NCBI GenBank assembly: GCA_012184525.1
Contig: WOFQ01000070.1
Coordinates: 62,001-126,000 of the forward strand
Direction of reading: 5' to 3'
Length of the DNA stretch: 64,000 bases
Source: Xenoacremonium recifei
Taxonomy: Eukaryota; Ascomycota; Sordariomycetes; Hypocreales; Nectriaceae
Made by a program: the position numbers and the translations under genes. The first letter of the stretch is position 1. Each line of letters begins with the position of its first letter. This document shows positions 42,715 through 53,900 of this stretch, one piece after another. Below the pieces are notes generated by a model. That model was not told where the DNA came from, did not search any database, and was given only the letters and a program-made list of their open reading frames with translations.

Positions 42715-44481
42715 ATGTCCAACATGGAGCAAGAGAAGGCTGAGGTGATGAACCTTGAGGCCACCTCGGACACCCGACGAGCTCACGTCTCCGACCAAGA
42801 GGACCACGAGACTGGTATTTACAAGTCACTCGTTCGATACCCATGGGCCAGCGCTTGGTGTCTCTATGCGTGCTTCACGGTCATTCTCCTCTCGTTTGAC
42901 GCCCAGGCCGGTAGCAGCGTCGTAGGAATCCCGGAGTTCAGAAAGGATTTCGGCCGTCCTTACGGCGACAGCTATGTTCTCGACGCGTCATGGCAGTCTG
43001 CTTTCGGTGGTGCTCCCACGGCAGCGTAGGTCCCCAATTGGATCAGCGGTGTTGGTTGGAGTTGCATTGGCTAACCACCGTCAATCAGTGCTGTCGTTGC
43101 CTCGCTGGCCTCTGCTGAGCTTGCGGATTGGATCGGTAGGAAAAAGGTGCTTTTCGGAGCGTTGGCGATCTCTTTCGTTGCCGTTGGTGTCGAGTTCGTG
43201 GCTACAACAAATGCGGTCTTCTTCGTCGGCAAGTTCCTCAACGGATTCATGGTGGGAACGATCGGTACTATTATGATCGGATACATTGGCGAGGTGAATA
43301 TTCTAGAGGCTTTTAAAGCGAACCTGAGACTAATCTTTCTCTACCATGTAGATATCTCCACTTGCTCTGCGTGGTGTATTCACCTGCTTTGTCGGTGTGG
43401 CATATGGTATCGGACCTCTCGTTGCGTTCATCATCATCAACTATACTGGTCAGACAGAAGGTCGGTGGGCCTACCGATCGGTGTTTTGTTCACAGTTTGC
43501 CTTCGCTGGCGTTTCAATCCTCTTGGCTCCTTTCATGCCCGAGTATGTGTCTTCCAAAGAAGTGCCCTTGGCTCAGACTAACATCACATTAGATCCCCAT
43601 GGTGGCTCGTGTCCAAGGGAAAGAAGGAGGCCGCGATGAAGTCTATGCACAAACTCGGCTTCACTGGCGAAGAGGCGGAGAACAAGCTGGCCCTCATTGA
43701 GCACACTCTTGAGGAGGTCCGAAGGGAAACAGAGGGCGTGACCTACATGGAGTGCTTCCGGAAGTCTAACCTTCGCCGCACTATCATTAGCATCATGCCC
43801 CTGATCATCCAAGCCTTCTCCGGAATCGCTTTTGTCGCCGGCTACTTTACATACTATCTTCAGCTTGCCGGCTACTCTACCCAGGAGAGCTACCGCATTC
43901 AGATCGCCCAGCCAACCTTGTCCATCGTTGGCAACCTTATGGCTGCTGGTCTTGTTGACTACGTTGGCCGCCGAAACCTGACGTACTACGGACTCGCTGT
44001 CTTGACGGCGTTCCTGTTGATTACGGGAGGCCTCGGTCTGGGCAAGACTGAACCTGAGATTAAGGGGACTGTGGCCTTTATCCTCATCTACAGCTGGTGG
44101 TATAACGTCAGCATTGGATCGACGGCTTTCTCCCTCCTGTCCGAAGTCTCGACCTCCCGACTACGTGTCAAGACCGTCGCCATTGGGTATTCTCTCCAAA
44201 GCGCCGTCAACGTCATGTGGCAGTTCGTCATCCCGTACATGTTCAACCCCGACGAGGCCAACCTTGGCGCCAAGATTGCCTTCATCTTTGGCGGACTTTG
44301 TCTCTTCAGTTTAGTGTATCTGTTCTTCTACCAGCCGGAAACTGCGGGACGATCTTACCAAGAGCTCGACGAGATGTTCGCGAAGGGGGTGCCAGCAAGA
44401 AAGTTCAAGCACTACAAGACAGACGCCGAGATGCTCAATCAAGCTGTTGCTCAGGAATCTAAGAAGGAGATCATGGTATAA
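42715..44481 (+). CDS. MFS sugar transporter, maltose-permease-like
   Basis: My four-exon model (42715-43025, 43089-43293, 43352-43542, 43593-44481) encodes 531 residues. The N-terminal tail is polar, then LLSFDAQAGSSVVGIPEFRKDF opens helix 1, as in the Mal-type alpha-glucoside permeases. The loop LADWIGRKKVLFGA follows helix 2. ISPLALRGVFTCFVG, PESPWWLVSKGK and AAGLVDYVGRRNLTYYG are sugar-porter signatures. The C-terminal PETAGRSYQELDEMF closes the domain. Introns are 50-63 bp with canonical borders, and splicing restores each motif exactly. It should import disaccharides or other sugars at the plasma membrane. It is not obviously tied to either cluster. Confidence 0.92.
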
Positions 44482-45624
44482 GAACGACAAATCTCAATGT
44501 TGGAGCGGGGTTTAGAGAGGATGGTATTCATCAAGACCCTATTGCATGGATAGAGCTAGATACATCCCCATTGCACTGGAGTGCATTTTGCGGAAGAGCT
44601 TCTAAGATAGCAAGGAATTACCAAGTTATTCAAATCCTCCACAGACGGATTTTGATTCAATCTATCTCAACAAAATGTCAACCCGCTGGATTCCGAATGA
44701 TTTAACCAAGATGCTCCTCCGTAGCTGAATAAGATGCTTTCCACAACTGTGTACTTTATGAATTCTCTAGATAGTATGCACACTCCTTTCAATAGTAATC
44801 ATGCGTCAGCCGACTTTCCTACAGTACTATTTCCGTGTTCCAACGATCTCAGACTGGCGAAAGCCATGGAGAAAGCCTGGGCCTCCCGCTTACGAATCCC
44901 AGATCTCATCAACGGTGACAAAATAGCCATTTCGGGGAACTATAACCATTTTATCCTTCAGTTCATCCCTTTTAAGTAGGTAGTCACATTCTACTTGGAA
45001 TTTCCGTTGCCTGCAGTTCGTACGATTAAATCACTTCCGACAATCCAGTCGGATGACCCCGGATCTCGGAACTCGGACCCCGCGCGATCATCACAACACC
45101 CACTTGAAGGGGAAAGGTTTGCGTGGAGATTGGACATGGAAATGAGGGCGTATTATTTCCTAATAATGCAAATCGTCTTCCAGCTGTACCATTAGGCAGT
45201 TTCTACCGCAGTGGCACTCTGGCCCGACGTCAAGCTGTTGCTTATAGACCGATTGAAAATCCGACGTCGCTCGAGACCGTGCTCGCGGCCGACCGGAGTA
45301 CTTTGATCAGGTTTGATTCTGTAATAAAACTCACAAGCTGAGCGAAGACAAATTTAGTTTCATTGTATTCGGAGGTTTGACCTGTTGAGCCGTGGTAATG
45401 CCATTCCCATGAGCTTGTCCAAGACATCATTTGGCTGTAGCAAGACGTTCACGTCTAACGTAGCGCGAGGAATGTATCAGGGTGCCGCCAGCTTTCTTCC
45501 TATAATCTACCCTCACTCTCAACCGGCAATGCATCTATGAATGCTCAAAAGTCATAAGATGGGTGCACATTGACCAAGACCTTAGGTGTATGCAGGTCAG
45601 CTTGTATTTAGGGAACACCAGTAC
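44482..45624. other. intergenic, nothing recognised
   Basis: Several short frames occur on both strands. None resembles a known protein. Convergent 3' ends of the MFS and DUF1593 genes bound it. Confidence 0.45.
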
Positions 45625-47121
45625 CTATCCCGTTGAATGACCCGTCGCCTCCGTAATTGTATCATACACTTTGTCTGAGCCGCCTTGCAACGACTTGTTT
45701 GTGACCTGAAGCACGACCCTCTTATAGGATAACATGCTTGGTGTACCGTTATCCTTGACCTCCAATATGAGATGCAAGACCTGTCCCTTTTCCAGAGCCT
45801 TGCCCGTGAGGATATCCACAGCGCTGGTCTTTGCGGGAGGGACCTGCACCTTGACAACCGCATCGCTGGCACCAACCTTCTCGAACGCAACCTCCGGGAC
45901 GACAGGCCAGTGTATGTCAGACTGTGCGGCCGTAGGTTCCTTGTATTGGAACCAGCGGAACGACAGCTCATCACCATCGGGATCATAGCTCTTTGATGCG
46001 TCCAGAGTAATCTCTGAACCAGCCTCGGCCTCCATTTCCAGTGGCTCAGGACCTATCGAGCTGCCGTTGATGGTGACCACAGGCGCATGGTTTGCTTGGC
46101 TGAATTCCTTGCTTAGCGTCCATCGCATGCGGGCTGCAAAGTCCTGTTGGAATGCGTCTCTCCATCGCCAGATGCTAGCTTGGTTAGTTCGAAATGGCTT
46201 GCCGTTCTTGCCAATTACTTGATCCTTCGCATCCATGTAATGCAGCGAGGCGCCGCCGATATCGCCCAGAATATAGCGGCCTCCCCAGCTTCCCCAGTGA
46301 GGATTTTCCGGGGAGCTCAATCCGTTCTGGATCAGGTATAGAAATGTTGGGGTATCGCCCTCCATGATAAATGAGAAATCTGGATAGGATTCGCCCAGAG
46401 GGCCAATCTGGATGTTCTCCTTTAGCCACTCTTTGGTGACTTTGGTGATATCAGGACCGCCCTCGTCCATGGGCATGAGAAGGTCACCCGATATTCCGAT
46501 CCACGCGGCCATGCCATATTCCTTCCATCCATGTACCGAGCAGATGAAAAACACGTCGGGATACTTGACGCGTATCAACATACCCGTGTCGTCTTGGTCG
46601 CTGATGGTATACACTCGAAGCTTCGCTCGCAGCTTCGCAGCCTCGGAATCGGAACGGGTTTGATCAACATGTTGAAGAGCCTGAGCCAGAACATTTGCGC
46701 CTCCCCAGCTTAAGACCCAAAGAGGCTCGCTCGAAGAATCCAGACGTTCGATAAGAAATGCGGCGCCCTCGCTCAGTGGCGTGCCTGGCGCCAGCGCTTC
46801 CTTGCCATAGCATGCCGGCCCAGACTTGACTATGCTGGCCAAGTATTCCGCGGTCGGATACTGGTTCTCGGGATGCACATGAGCATTGAGGTTGTCGACG
46901 ACTTTGGCATAGGCTTCAATTCTTTTGTGAATATCCTCAGGGTGGATTTTGTTTCTCATCCAGCACGAGGTACATGCCACGAGGCCTTCAATCTCCAACT
47001 CATTGCCGTACAGGAGGAGGCGCACTAGGGACTCGGCGTCATCGGGCTCATTTGAGATGTCGGTAGTGACGAAGACTCTCGGCTTCTTCGCGCATGTGTT
47101 GAGGCTCGTTTGCGGCGCCAT
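45625..47121 (-). CDS. DUF1593 / Sde182-like nucleoside-hydrolase-related protein
   Basis: This is one exon. The frame extends to 47235, but the ATG at 47121 (MAPQTSLNTCAKKPRVFVTT) is preferred, because the family's first strand follows it. RVFVTTDISNEPDDAESLVRL is an Asp-rich block similar to the metal site of nucleoside hydrolases. EIEGLVACTSCW and LWVLSWGGANVLAQAL belong to the same fold. The C-terminal part (LDASKSYDPDGDELSFRWF) is the beta-sandwich seen in Sde182-type cellulose-binding proteins. Related fungal and bacterial proteins are linked to carbohydrate or nucleoside metabolism without a firm reaction. No signal peptide is visible with this start. Confidence 0.85.
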   Translation of the reverse strand: MAPQTSLNTCAKKPRVFVTTDISNEPDDAESLVRLLLYGNELEIEGLVACTSCWMRNKIHPEDIHKRIEAYAKVVDNLNAHVHPENQYPTAEYLASIVKSGPACYGKEALAPGTPLSEGAAFLIERLDSSSEPLWVLSWGGANVLAQALQHVDQTRSDSEAAKLRAKLRVYTISDQDDTGMLIRVKYPDVFFICSVHGWKEYGMAAWIGISGDLLMPMDEGGPDITKVTKEWLKENIQIGPLGESYPDFSFIMEGDTPTFLYLIQNGLSSPENPHWGSWGGRYILGDIGGASLHYMDAKDQVIGKNGKPFRTNQASIWRWRDAFQQDFAARMRWTLSKEFSQANHAPVVTINGSSIGPEPLEMEAEAGSEITLDASKSYDPDGDELSFRWFQYKEPTAAQSDIHWPVVPEVAFEKVGASDAVVKVQVPPAKTSAVDILTGKALEKGQVLHLILEVKDNGTPSMLSYKRVVLQVTNKSLQGGSDKVYDTITEATGHSTG

Positions 47122-47657
47122 ATTGCTTAAATTGCTAGGGAGGTTGCAGCACTTGTGATGACTTGGATTTGGGTGCACATTTCTTAAATACCTCCATATG
47201 GTAGGCTGAGAAGCTTGGCTAAACAAGCTGTCCAAATTAAGTAACTGGAGCCATCGACTACCCTACAGGCGACAGCTGGGGCTCCGATCGGCAAGAAGAG
47301 TCAAGTCAAGCTAAGATAAGAAAAGTGGTCGCCGTGGATTATTGCTCCTCAAGTGTGTAGAAGTAATGTTTATTATCACCTTGGCAATAATTCTAGAGAG
47401 CCGGAGCCCCTTTGAACTTGCCTATATCACACCATTCACCTCCCAAGTTGCCGCCGCTGGCTTTGTTCTCATTTCACGACTATGTCATTAAGCCAGATAC
47501 CGAATAATTTGTCGCTATCGAAAGCGAAGGCAAACAGCGCTAGCGGCAAAAAAGAGCCTTGACTTGTTGAGGGGCCACACTTATCATCATGGCAATGACC
47601 CAAATTTTTCGTAGATCATATACAATCTCCCCTGAGTGAACCAAGATCGATTCAGCA
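47122..47657. other. divergent promoter of DUF1593 and GNAT genes
   Basis: No gene or clear motif is seen beyond the promoter space of two divergent genes. Confidence 0.45.
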
Positions 47658-48381
47658 ATGGAAGGAATAATTGTCCGTTCAGCTAGAGTCGATGACCTCG
47701 AGGATATATCCCAGATTCACAAACATTATGTTGAGAATACGGTAAGACCATAGACCACTCGGGTCAGTATCGCAGCGTTAATATACACCTCTAGGTCGCA
47801 ACTTTCGTCGAGGAGCCACTGCCTCTCGACAGCTTCAACGCAACATATCATCAAATTGTGTCCGAAGGACTCCCATATCTTGTAGCAGTTGACGAGACGA
47901 CGCAGAAGATACTAGGGTATGCAAATGCCCACGGTTTCCGGGGAGCAAAAGGCGCATATCGACACACAGTCGAAATCTCCCTCTTCTGCCATCCTGAGCA
48001 CACGGGTAGAGGACTCGGTCAACACCTGATTACTATCCTCATCAATGTTATGAGAGCGCCAGAGAAGTACCCGGATCTGCTTCCCAAGGAGACGAGTCAG
48101 GGACAGGGTAAAGTCAAGCAGGTATTGGCAGTGATGGCAGTCGACAGCACAGGAAGGCGGAATGGGCTGGCCCTGAGAGACTTCTACATAAGGAACGGAT
48201 TTGTGCTTGTAAGTCCAATACTCTCGGCCTGTAAGGTAAGGCTAACAAGCAGCCAGTCTGGCCATTTGCGCGAAGTCGGTTACAAGTTTGACAGGTGGTA
48301 AGTCAAGGCATATCCTCGCGTAAGAAAATCTCTGAACATCTTCGTAGGATCGATACGATGTATCTCCAACTATCGCTATAA
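47658..48381 (+). CDS. GNAT-family N-acetyltransferase (PAT/Bar-like)
   Basis: My four-exon model (47658-47741, 47795-48208, 48257-48297, 48348-48381) encodes 190 residues. It is similar to the phosphinothricin-acetyltransferase-like GNATs that acetylate small amines or amino acids with acetyl-CoA. It begins MEGIIVRSARVDDLEDISQI. The acetyl-CoA binding loop is in SLFCHPEHTGRGLGQHLI (Q/RxxGxG/A type). FYIRNGFVL and GHLREVGYKFDRW, with the short final exon IDTMYLQLSL, complete the fold. A 48-bp intron (48209-48256) is free of stops and easily missed. The final exon is only 34 bases. Substrate is not deducible; a role in amine detoxification is typical of the family. Confidence 0.87.
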
Positions 48382-48661
48382 GCATTGTTTGAAGGATAGA
48401 AGCAAGTTCGGATGATCTGAATACTAAGCTGATCTGGTGTGTGAGCGCGTGCAATATTGCGGAGTATGAAAATGCAGATCTCCATTACTGTCACCATATC
48501 TAGGCCAACGTAGGAAATTGATGATTGTTTCCTACATCCGGGTCATGGGTGCGGCACTGCAGTGCTCGCCGCAGACTGTCGGCCCTTTGAGGGATGCTAG
48601 GACCATGTGCGGGCTAGCAATTAGGATCATGAGATCGCAGGTGTTGGTATATTTGGCCGAG

Positions 48662-50385
48662 CTAAATCCACGCATACTGATGATATTCCTCGTCTTCATC
48701 GTCCCTATTTGGAGTATCTGGAAGATGTTTGTACTTGAGAATTTCTGGGCTATAATATTTGTTCAGACCGTGAGTAAACCAAGTTAAAATACAAGCCATC
48801 AGCTCAAAGAAGAGAACTACGCCTCTATAGTTCATGTTGGTAATGCTGACTGGCAATTGTTGAGGAAGTAGGAACAGAAAGCCCAAGAAAATTGCATGGG
48901 ATACACCCACAATCTGACCAACCACCAACCAAGGGGGCAAAGAGAATGCATGGGGAGGAAGCCTGTTTTATCCCTGAACCAGATGTATCATTACGGGCAG
49001 CGCGTAGGAGGTGCTCATGGCTACAACCGACGCAGAGTGGATGGCATCAAAAGCCGACGTCGAAAAGAAAAGGATGTGCCCCCCGAGTGATGTTGAGATA
49101 GCCGTTAATAGCAGAGCATTGAGAGGTATAGCGTGATTCGGGGAGACGCGTTCGAAAACGTGACTCGCAGGTAACCCCCAATCTCTTGCAAAGGCAAAAC
49201 CCATACGGCTAGTCGTGGTCATAATGCTGATGGTTCCGAATAGCTGTCGTCACGTCAGGGGATGGGGCTCTTTAAACAGCCAGATTGCCTCTTACCAAGC
49301 ATAGTAGAGGAAACACTAGAAGCCCGGGCGAGACGGAACGGCTTTTAGTAGACCGCAATAATATTGCCATGAGCGGGCCCAAAGGGGACTGAATTATGTC
49401 GTCAACAGCATTGGGACCGCCAGGCACGAAGAGGATGGGGACGATGAAGACAAAACCAGTAAAGACCTCCAGGCCTACAGCATAGATCATGATCTTGGGA
49501 CCTGTCGCCGATGCGTTGGGTATCTCTTCTATGCTAAGCACTAGGTCAATCAAGAGTGGGCGAGAGACATGAGAAGGGCTCATGAAAACATCTACAAACC
49601 AATGTGCGACTGCATCATAGCCGTTGAGGGCCAAACCAGCCTGAAGGAAGCCGAGAAGCCAGGCCATATTATCTGTTTCCAAGTAGGATGTCAGTATCTG
49701 GACAGATGAGTGGTGGTACCAATTTGGAGCTCACCTGGCCAGCCCGTCTTATTTACGAAACCGCCGAACACAAACTCAGGCTCGGCAAGGGGAATACCAC
49801 AGAGAGCGAGAGCGGCTACTGGGATGACAACAAGACCGACGATGCTCCAACCTAGAGCCGCCTTATTCAAGAGTGGCAGGCGACTGGCCATGAAGAAGTC
49901 GACGGCGAAGGCTACCCAGGTGATTACGATATAAAGAAGAAGTTGCGGCAACAGGCCTTTAGTGGGCCTCGATTCATCGTCTGCGACGACGCCGAACAGT
50001 AGCTGGCAGAAAAGAATGCCCCCAGAGCTAGTTGTTATGATCTAACCAAGCACAGTGATCCATCCAGCGAGTCAGGCGAAGAAAGGAGCGTATCTAGGCG
50101 GCGAGAGAAGAGCAACTCGGTGATGCTGGCCGCCCGCGACTGTGTACGCCCAAAGAAACTCGGCCAAAGAAATGAAAGAACCGGGATTGCCGGCACTAGC
50201 AAACCTCTCCATTTTCTTGAGCTGTCGCTGCTCGGCGAGAGAGACTGTGACGCAGAGAGGACGCCCTAGGAGTTCAGAATGGCGAATGCCGTGCCGAGAA
50301 ACGACACTGAGCCAAAGTTTCGGAGGGACTTCGAGTTGTAGCCTAAGGTAGCGAGTTGCTGGGCATTGAAGACTGCCTGACTCAT
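48662..50385 (-). pseudogene. choline/GABA-type APC permease pseudogene
   Basis: The frame begins with an ATG at 50385 (MSQAVFNAQQLATLGYNSKS) and shows much of a HNM1/UGA4-like amine permease: AYTVAGGQHHRVALLSPPRY, EEIPNASATGPKIMIYAVGL, TTTSRMGFAFARDWGLP and IPLNALLLTAIS. It is broken. In-frame stops fall at 50266-50268 (TAG), 50072-50074 (TGA) and 50042-50044 (TAG), where the family has Trp: NSW, SWLAGW and LGWI. All three are TGG to stop by a G-to-A change. The segment between helix 1 and SLAEF is also scrambled. The C-terminal half (48662-49951) is still largely open, with normal introns. Inactivation looks fairly recent. Confidence 0.8.
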
Positions 50386-51525
50386 GGTTAGATATGGCTG
50401 TTGCTACCTATTTCAGCCTCACCGCAGTGTCGGCTGCTCTCCCTGAGGTGCCGCCTGAGGCAACACTGCATTATTACTTTGTACTTTAGGTAGAGCTGGC
50501 TAAAGCCTGAGAGATGTTCATCTCGTCCTTCTAGAAGACTTCCTTGCGGATGCTCAAATCTGCCTGTTTCTCAACATAAAATTGCAAGACTAGTCCAAAA
50601 CCTTTTTCGCCCTTGAGATCCTCAAGGAGCTCAGTCTTGACGAAACAGTGCAGCCATGCTGTGTCCATGGCTTCCCAAAACTGGAACACGAAAAGCAGAT
50701 GGCCCGCGAATACGAGCTCGCCGAGGACTTCCTGGCCGAGAATCTTCGCAATTCCCGTCACAGATGTCGTTTTGATGACGAAGGCTTCGAGTTCATCGAA
50801 TAAGAATTACGACTAGCACCGAAAGTAGACTCTGCTTGATATCTGTATTTGAAAATACATTATGTTTATGTTTCCAATATTTGCTGTCAACGGTGCAATC
50901 CCTCTGCTAGAAAAGACGTCAGAGACAAGACAGCTAACTAGAGAACCGCGATCTCACCAAGTAGCACTGGTTGTCTTCCGCCCCTATCATCGCGCTCCTG
51001 GATGACACAGATGTTAGGGCCAGACCCTTGCATGTTCAGCACAGTTGAAGCATCCGTGCCGCTGACGTACTGTTTTCACGACTGCTGTTTCTTTTCTTTT
51101 CTTTTCTTTTTCTTTCTTTCTGATTTGGTGGAGGTATTTTCAGGGAGGTACAGTTTAAAGATTGCTGTAGTAGGCAGTGTATATCTGCAGGGTATAGGTG
51201 AGGTGAGCTCGAAAAAGAACCGAATTTGCCAGGTAGCGCCAATAGAAATACCCGGAAAGACTTGGAAAGCTGCACGATGGAAGTAGGGTCCTTTGACTGT
51301 ACAGTACAAGCCCAACGTAAGGTGCCCACTGTATTAACTTAAGGTACGCCCCGCCCTGCGGCTCAGGTAGCAAGGATTCACCCGACATCTTATTGCCTAC
51401 CTGGGAAGGTACGCATCAGCGACGGGCATCCACGATTGATGCCAACTTCCTCCCTGACCATCGCCACTCTTTAAATCCTTTCCTTTTACACCCTCGCTTT
51501 CCAGGAGCCTCCTCACCTCCTCCTC
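50386..51525. other. intergenic, with unrecognised fragments
   Basis: A plus-strand frame around 50610-50800 reads EILKELSLDETVQPCCVHGF and continues to FDDEGFEFIE. It looks like the tail of some gene but has no start and no recognised family. The rest is promoter space of the amidohydrolase gene at 51526. Confidence 0.35.
51088..51120 (+). repeat. TTTTC pentanucleotide microsatellite
   Basis: About 33 bases of pure pyrimidine built from TTTTC units and shortening to TTTC. It lies roughly 400 bases upstream of the amidohydrolase ATG. Pyrimidine tracts are common in fungal promoters. Confidence 0.8.
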
Positions 51526-52839
51526 ATGCGGCCTTCAAAATCCATCAAGCCACTCGATGGCACTGACAGCGAACGCCTGCGTCACATGCAGCGTATCCTC
51601 CAAAGCTACAAGCCCGACATGACGCCGTTCATCGATGCCTACAAGGACATACATCAACACCCCGAGCTGTCTTGTTTTGAGTCGCGCACGGCTAAGGTCA
51701 TCTCCGAGCATCTGAGAAGCATGGGGCTGGAGGTCACGACCTCGCTCGGCGGTCATGGTGTTGCGGGTGTCCTCCGGAATGGCCCTGGCAAAACCATCCT
51801 CCTGCGGGCTGAGCTCGACGCCTTGCCGATCGAGGAGGAGACCGGTCTGCCGTACGCAAGCAAGGAGCATATGAAGGACACCATGGGTCGCGAGCAGCCG
51901 GTCATGCACGCCTGCGGTCACGATGTGCATATTGCCTGCGTCTTGGCCAGCCTGCAGCTGCTCCGGTCGGCCGCCCGCGAGTGGTCCGGTACCATTCTAG
52001 CCATCTTCCAGCCCAACGAGGAGATCCCTGGTGGTGCTCAAGCGATGGTCGACGACGGCCTTTATGATGTTTGCCCGCTACCAGACGTGATGCTCGCCCA
52101 GCACGTCGGCATGTCCAAGGCCGGCCTTGTGGCCGTGAGAACAGGACCGGTCCTGCCAGCATCCGATTACTTCAATTTGAGCATCGTCAGCAAAGGGCCG
52201 GGATCAAACCCGCCCGAACGACCCGACCCCGTCAACCTGGCGAGTTTCCTTCTCACCAGATTTCAAGCCATGATGGCCTCCGATATCGACAGCCGAGAGT
52301 TCGCGACATTGGTGTGCCGCGACTTCCATGCGGGAGAGCCAGGTGACCTGTTTACCAACCGCGTAACCATGCGGCTCGAGGTGAAGACGTGCGACACTGC
52401 CATCCGTGACCAGATTCTTGACGGCATCCGAGCAATCACCAAGGCCGAATGCGACCTTTCGAACAATCTGGTTGAGGCCTCGTTCGAGTGGAGACTCCGC
52501 GCGCTAGCGACTCGAAACGATACACATCTCGCCGAGGAGCTCCAAAGGTTCTTCAGCCAGTACTTCGGGGAGAGATTCTGGGTCCCTCCAATGGACACGC
52601 CCGTCGAGGACTTCTCTATTCTCAGTGGCCCGAAGCCTGTGCCGTATGTGTACTGGAAGCTGGGCAGCACGAACCCCGATAAGTGGGATGAGGCTGTACG
52701 CAAGAGCAAGGGCGGCAACATCCTCGAACACCTGCCGACAAATCACTCTCCCGAATTCGCTCCAGATCCAGAACTGACTATCACGACGGGAATGGAGGCT
52801 ATGGCACTCGCAACGCTACTCTTTCTTGACAAGGATTAA
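51526..52839 (+). CDS. M20-family amidohydrolase (hippurate/IAA-amino-acid hydrolase-like)
   Basis: This intronless metal-dependent amidohydrolase of 437 residues cleaves N-acyl amino acids or related amides. Motifs in order: HQHPELSCFESRT, ILLRAELDALPIEEETGLPY, MHACGHDVHIA with the Cys and His metal ligands, IFQPNEEIPGGAQAM with Glu ligands, AQHVG with a His ligand, and TNHSPEF with the last metal His. The dimerisation (lid) domain normally starts G-x-G-x-H-x-x-x-P with a catalytically important His. Here the equivalent reads KGPGSNPPERPDPVN, with Asn or Pro in place of that His, so activity may be altered. No signal peptide is seen. Neighbours give no pathway clue. Confidence 0.9.
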   Translation: MRPSKSIKPLDGTDSERLRHMQRILQSYKPDMTPFIDAYKDIHQHPELSCFESRTAKVISEHLRSMGLEVTTSLGGHGVAGVLRNGPGKTILLRAELDALPIEEETGLPYASKEHMKDTMGREQPVMHACGHDVHIACVLASLQLLRSAAREWSGTILAIFQPNEEIPGGAQAMVDDGLYDVCPLPDVMLAQHVGMSKAGLVAVRTGPVLPASDYFNLSIVSKGPGSNPPERPDPVNLASFLLTRFQAMMASDIDSREFATLVCRDFHAGEPGDLFTNRVTMRLEVKTCDTAIRDQILDGIRAITKAECDLSNNLVEASFEWRLRALATRNDTHLAEELQRFFSQYFGERFWVPPMDTPVEDFSILSGPKPVPYVYWKLGSTNPDKWDEAVRKSKGGNILEHLPTNHSPEFAPDPELTITTGMEAMALATLLFLDKD

Positions 52840-52959
52840 TGCTACATCCTTACTTGTACAGCTAGGACAGAGAAACACCGAAGTATGTAAGCACGTTTGT
52901 TGAAGTAGGTCATTCTAGGCAATTCATTCTGAGGTTACTTCCACACAGTGCCCCGCGCG

Positions 52960-53360
52960 TTTTTCAATTTGCTGTATTATAACTTAGAACTTATAATTAT
53001 AACTCTTATTCTATAGTTATTAAAAAAATAAAGATAAGAGATAATTTACTCTAAAAGCAGTAGCTATTTCTTCTATCTCTATTTTATTAAAAAAATATCT
53101 TGGTTATAGAAAAGGTTCCTAATTAGGTTATAATAATTCTTAGTTTCATATTTTCTATAAAGCTCTATATTTCTTTTCTTCTTAATTACTATAAAAAACT
53201 TCTTATAGACCTATTTTAAAGGGCTTATTATTCTAATTTTTTATATATTTTATAACTAAAATATAGCTAAATTATAAAGATTTTGAATAATAAGATGCTA
53301 AGTTTTATAGCTATCTTATCTGAGACGGTATTATAATTAACAAAATTGTCCTAGTGTTCT
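52960..53360. repeat. AT-rich, TpA-rich block, probable RIP-decayed repeat
   Basis: About 400 bases are composed mostly of A and T, with TTATAATTATAA-type runs and no open frame. It begins sharply after the amidohydrolase gene and ends at a relic coding region. Its look is that of a RIP-mutated transposon. Confidence 0.6.
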
Positions 53361-53368
53361 TATAGATA

Positions 53369-53900
53369 CTACTTTACGAAGGCTGTGATATTATTATTAT
53401 AGGCCGTTTCCCGATGGGTGACTTGGGACTCGGTTACGTTGTCGGTCCACTCATAGTAATAAGCCAGTCGCTCGCGAACTTGAAAGCTGCTAAGCAATGG
53501 GGCGAGCGCATGCAGGCCATCTTCTTTCTCATGAAGTAGGTAGAGAATGACATTCTGTTCAATCAGGCATTTCACCATGATCCCGGTTCGCTCCATGGTG
53601 TTGACCAGCGTGTGCTGGGTCTCGTCAAAGTCATCCGTATGCGTGACTTTCGGAGACTGCCAGTCCTACGGCAGCAGCTCTCCAACAACAACAGCAAGGT
53701 CGGCCCTAAACTTCGTTAGATCAGTGTTTCTCTATCCCAGTAGAGGCGACATTAGACATACTGGTTGACGTCTACAGTCTCGAACTCTTCTCGAGTGAAC
53801 TCCTGGTCTTCGCGTGCCTCAAATGGAATACTAAGAGTAGCTGTAGCTAGAGCTATACGTATAGTTTTTTACGAAGACCTTCTTTTTCGAGGCCATAGTA
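53369..53900 (-). pseudogene. relic of an unrecognised spliced gene
   Basis: On the minus strand, MASKKKVFVKNYTYSSS opens at about 53899. A frame ...TREEFETVDVNQ joins across a GTATGT...TTTAG intron to ADLAVVVGELLP, a TAG stop, then DWQSPKVTHTDDFDETQ and a long open tail (MVKCLIEQNVILYLLHEKED). The intron and the coherent residues suggest a former gene. The stop, and stops before the DVNQ segment, show decay. No family is recognised; a transposon or helicase-associated origin is possible. Confidence 0.35.

Noticed and set aside
49980..50100. Introns to explain the permease stops
   Set aside because: The stops at 50042 and 50072 lie within conserved family sequence on both sides, and any intron removing them would be far too short or delete a conserved helix.
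51036..51388. Minus-strand frames with Lys/Glu/Arg runs
   Set aside because: They are translations of the TTTTC microsatellite and its flanks.
52263..52721. 152-codon minus-strand frame
   Set aside because: Antisense shadow of the M20 amidohydrolase gene.
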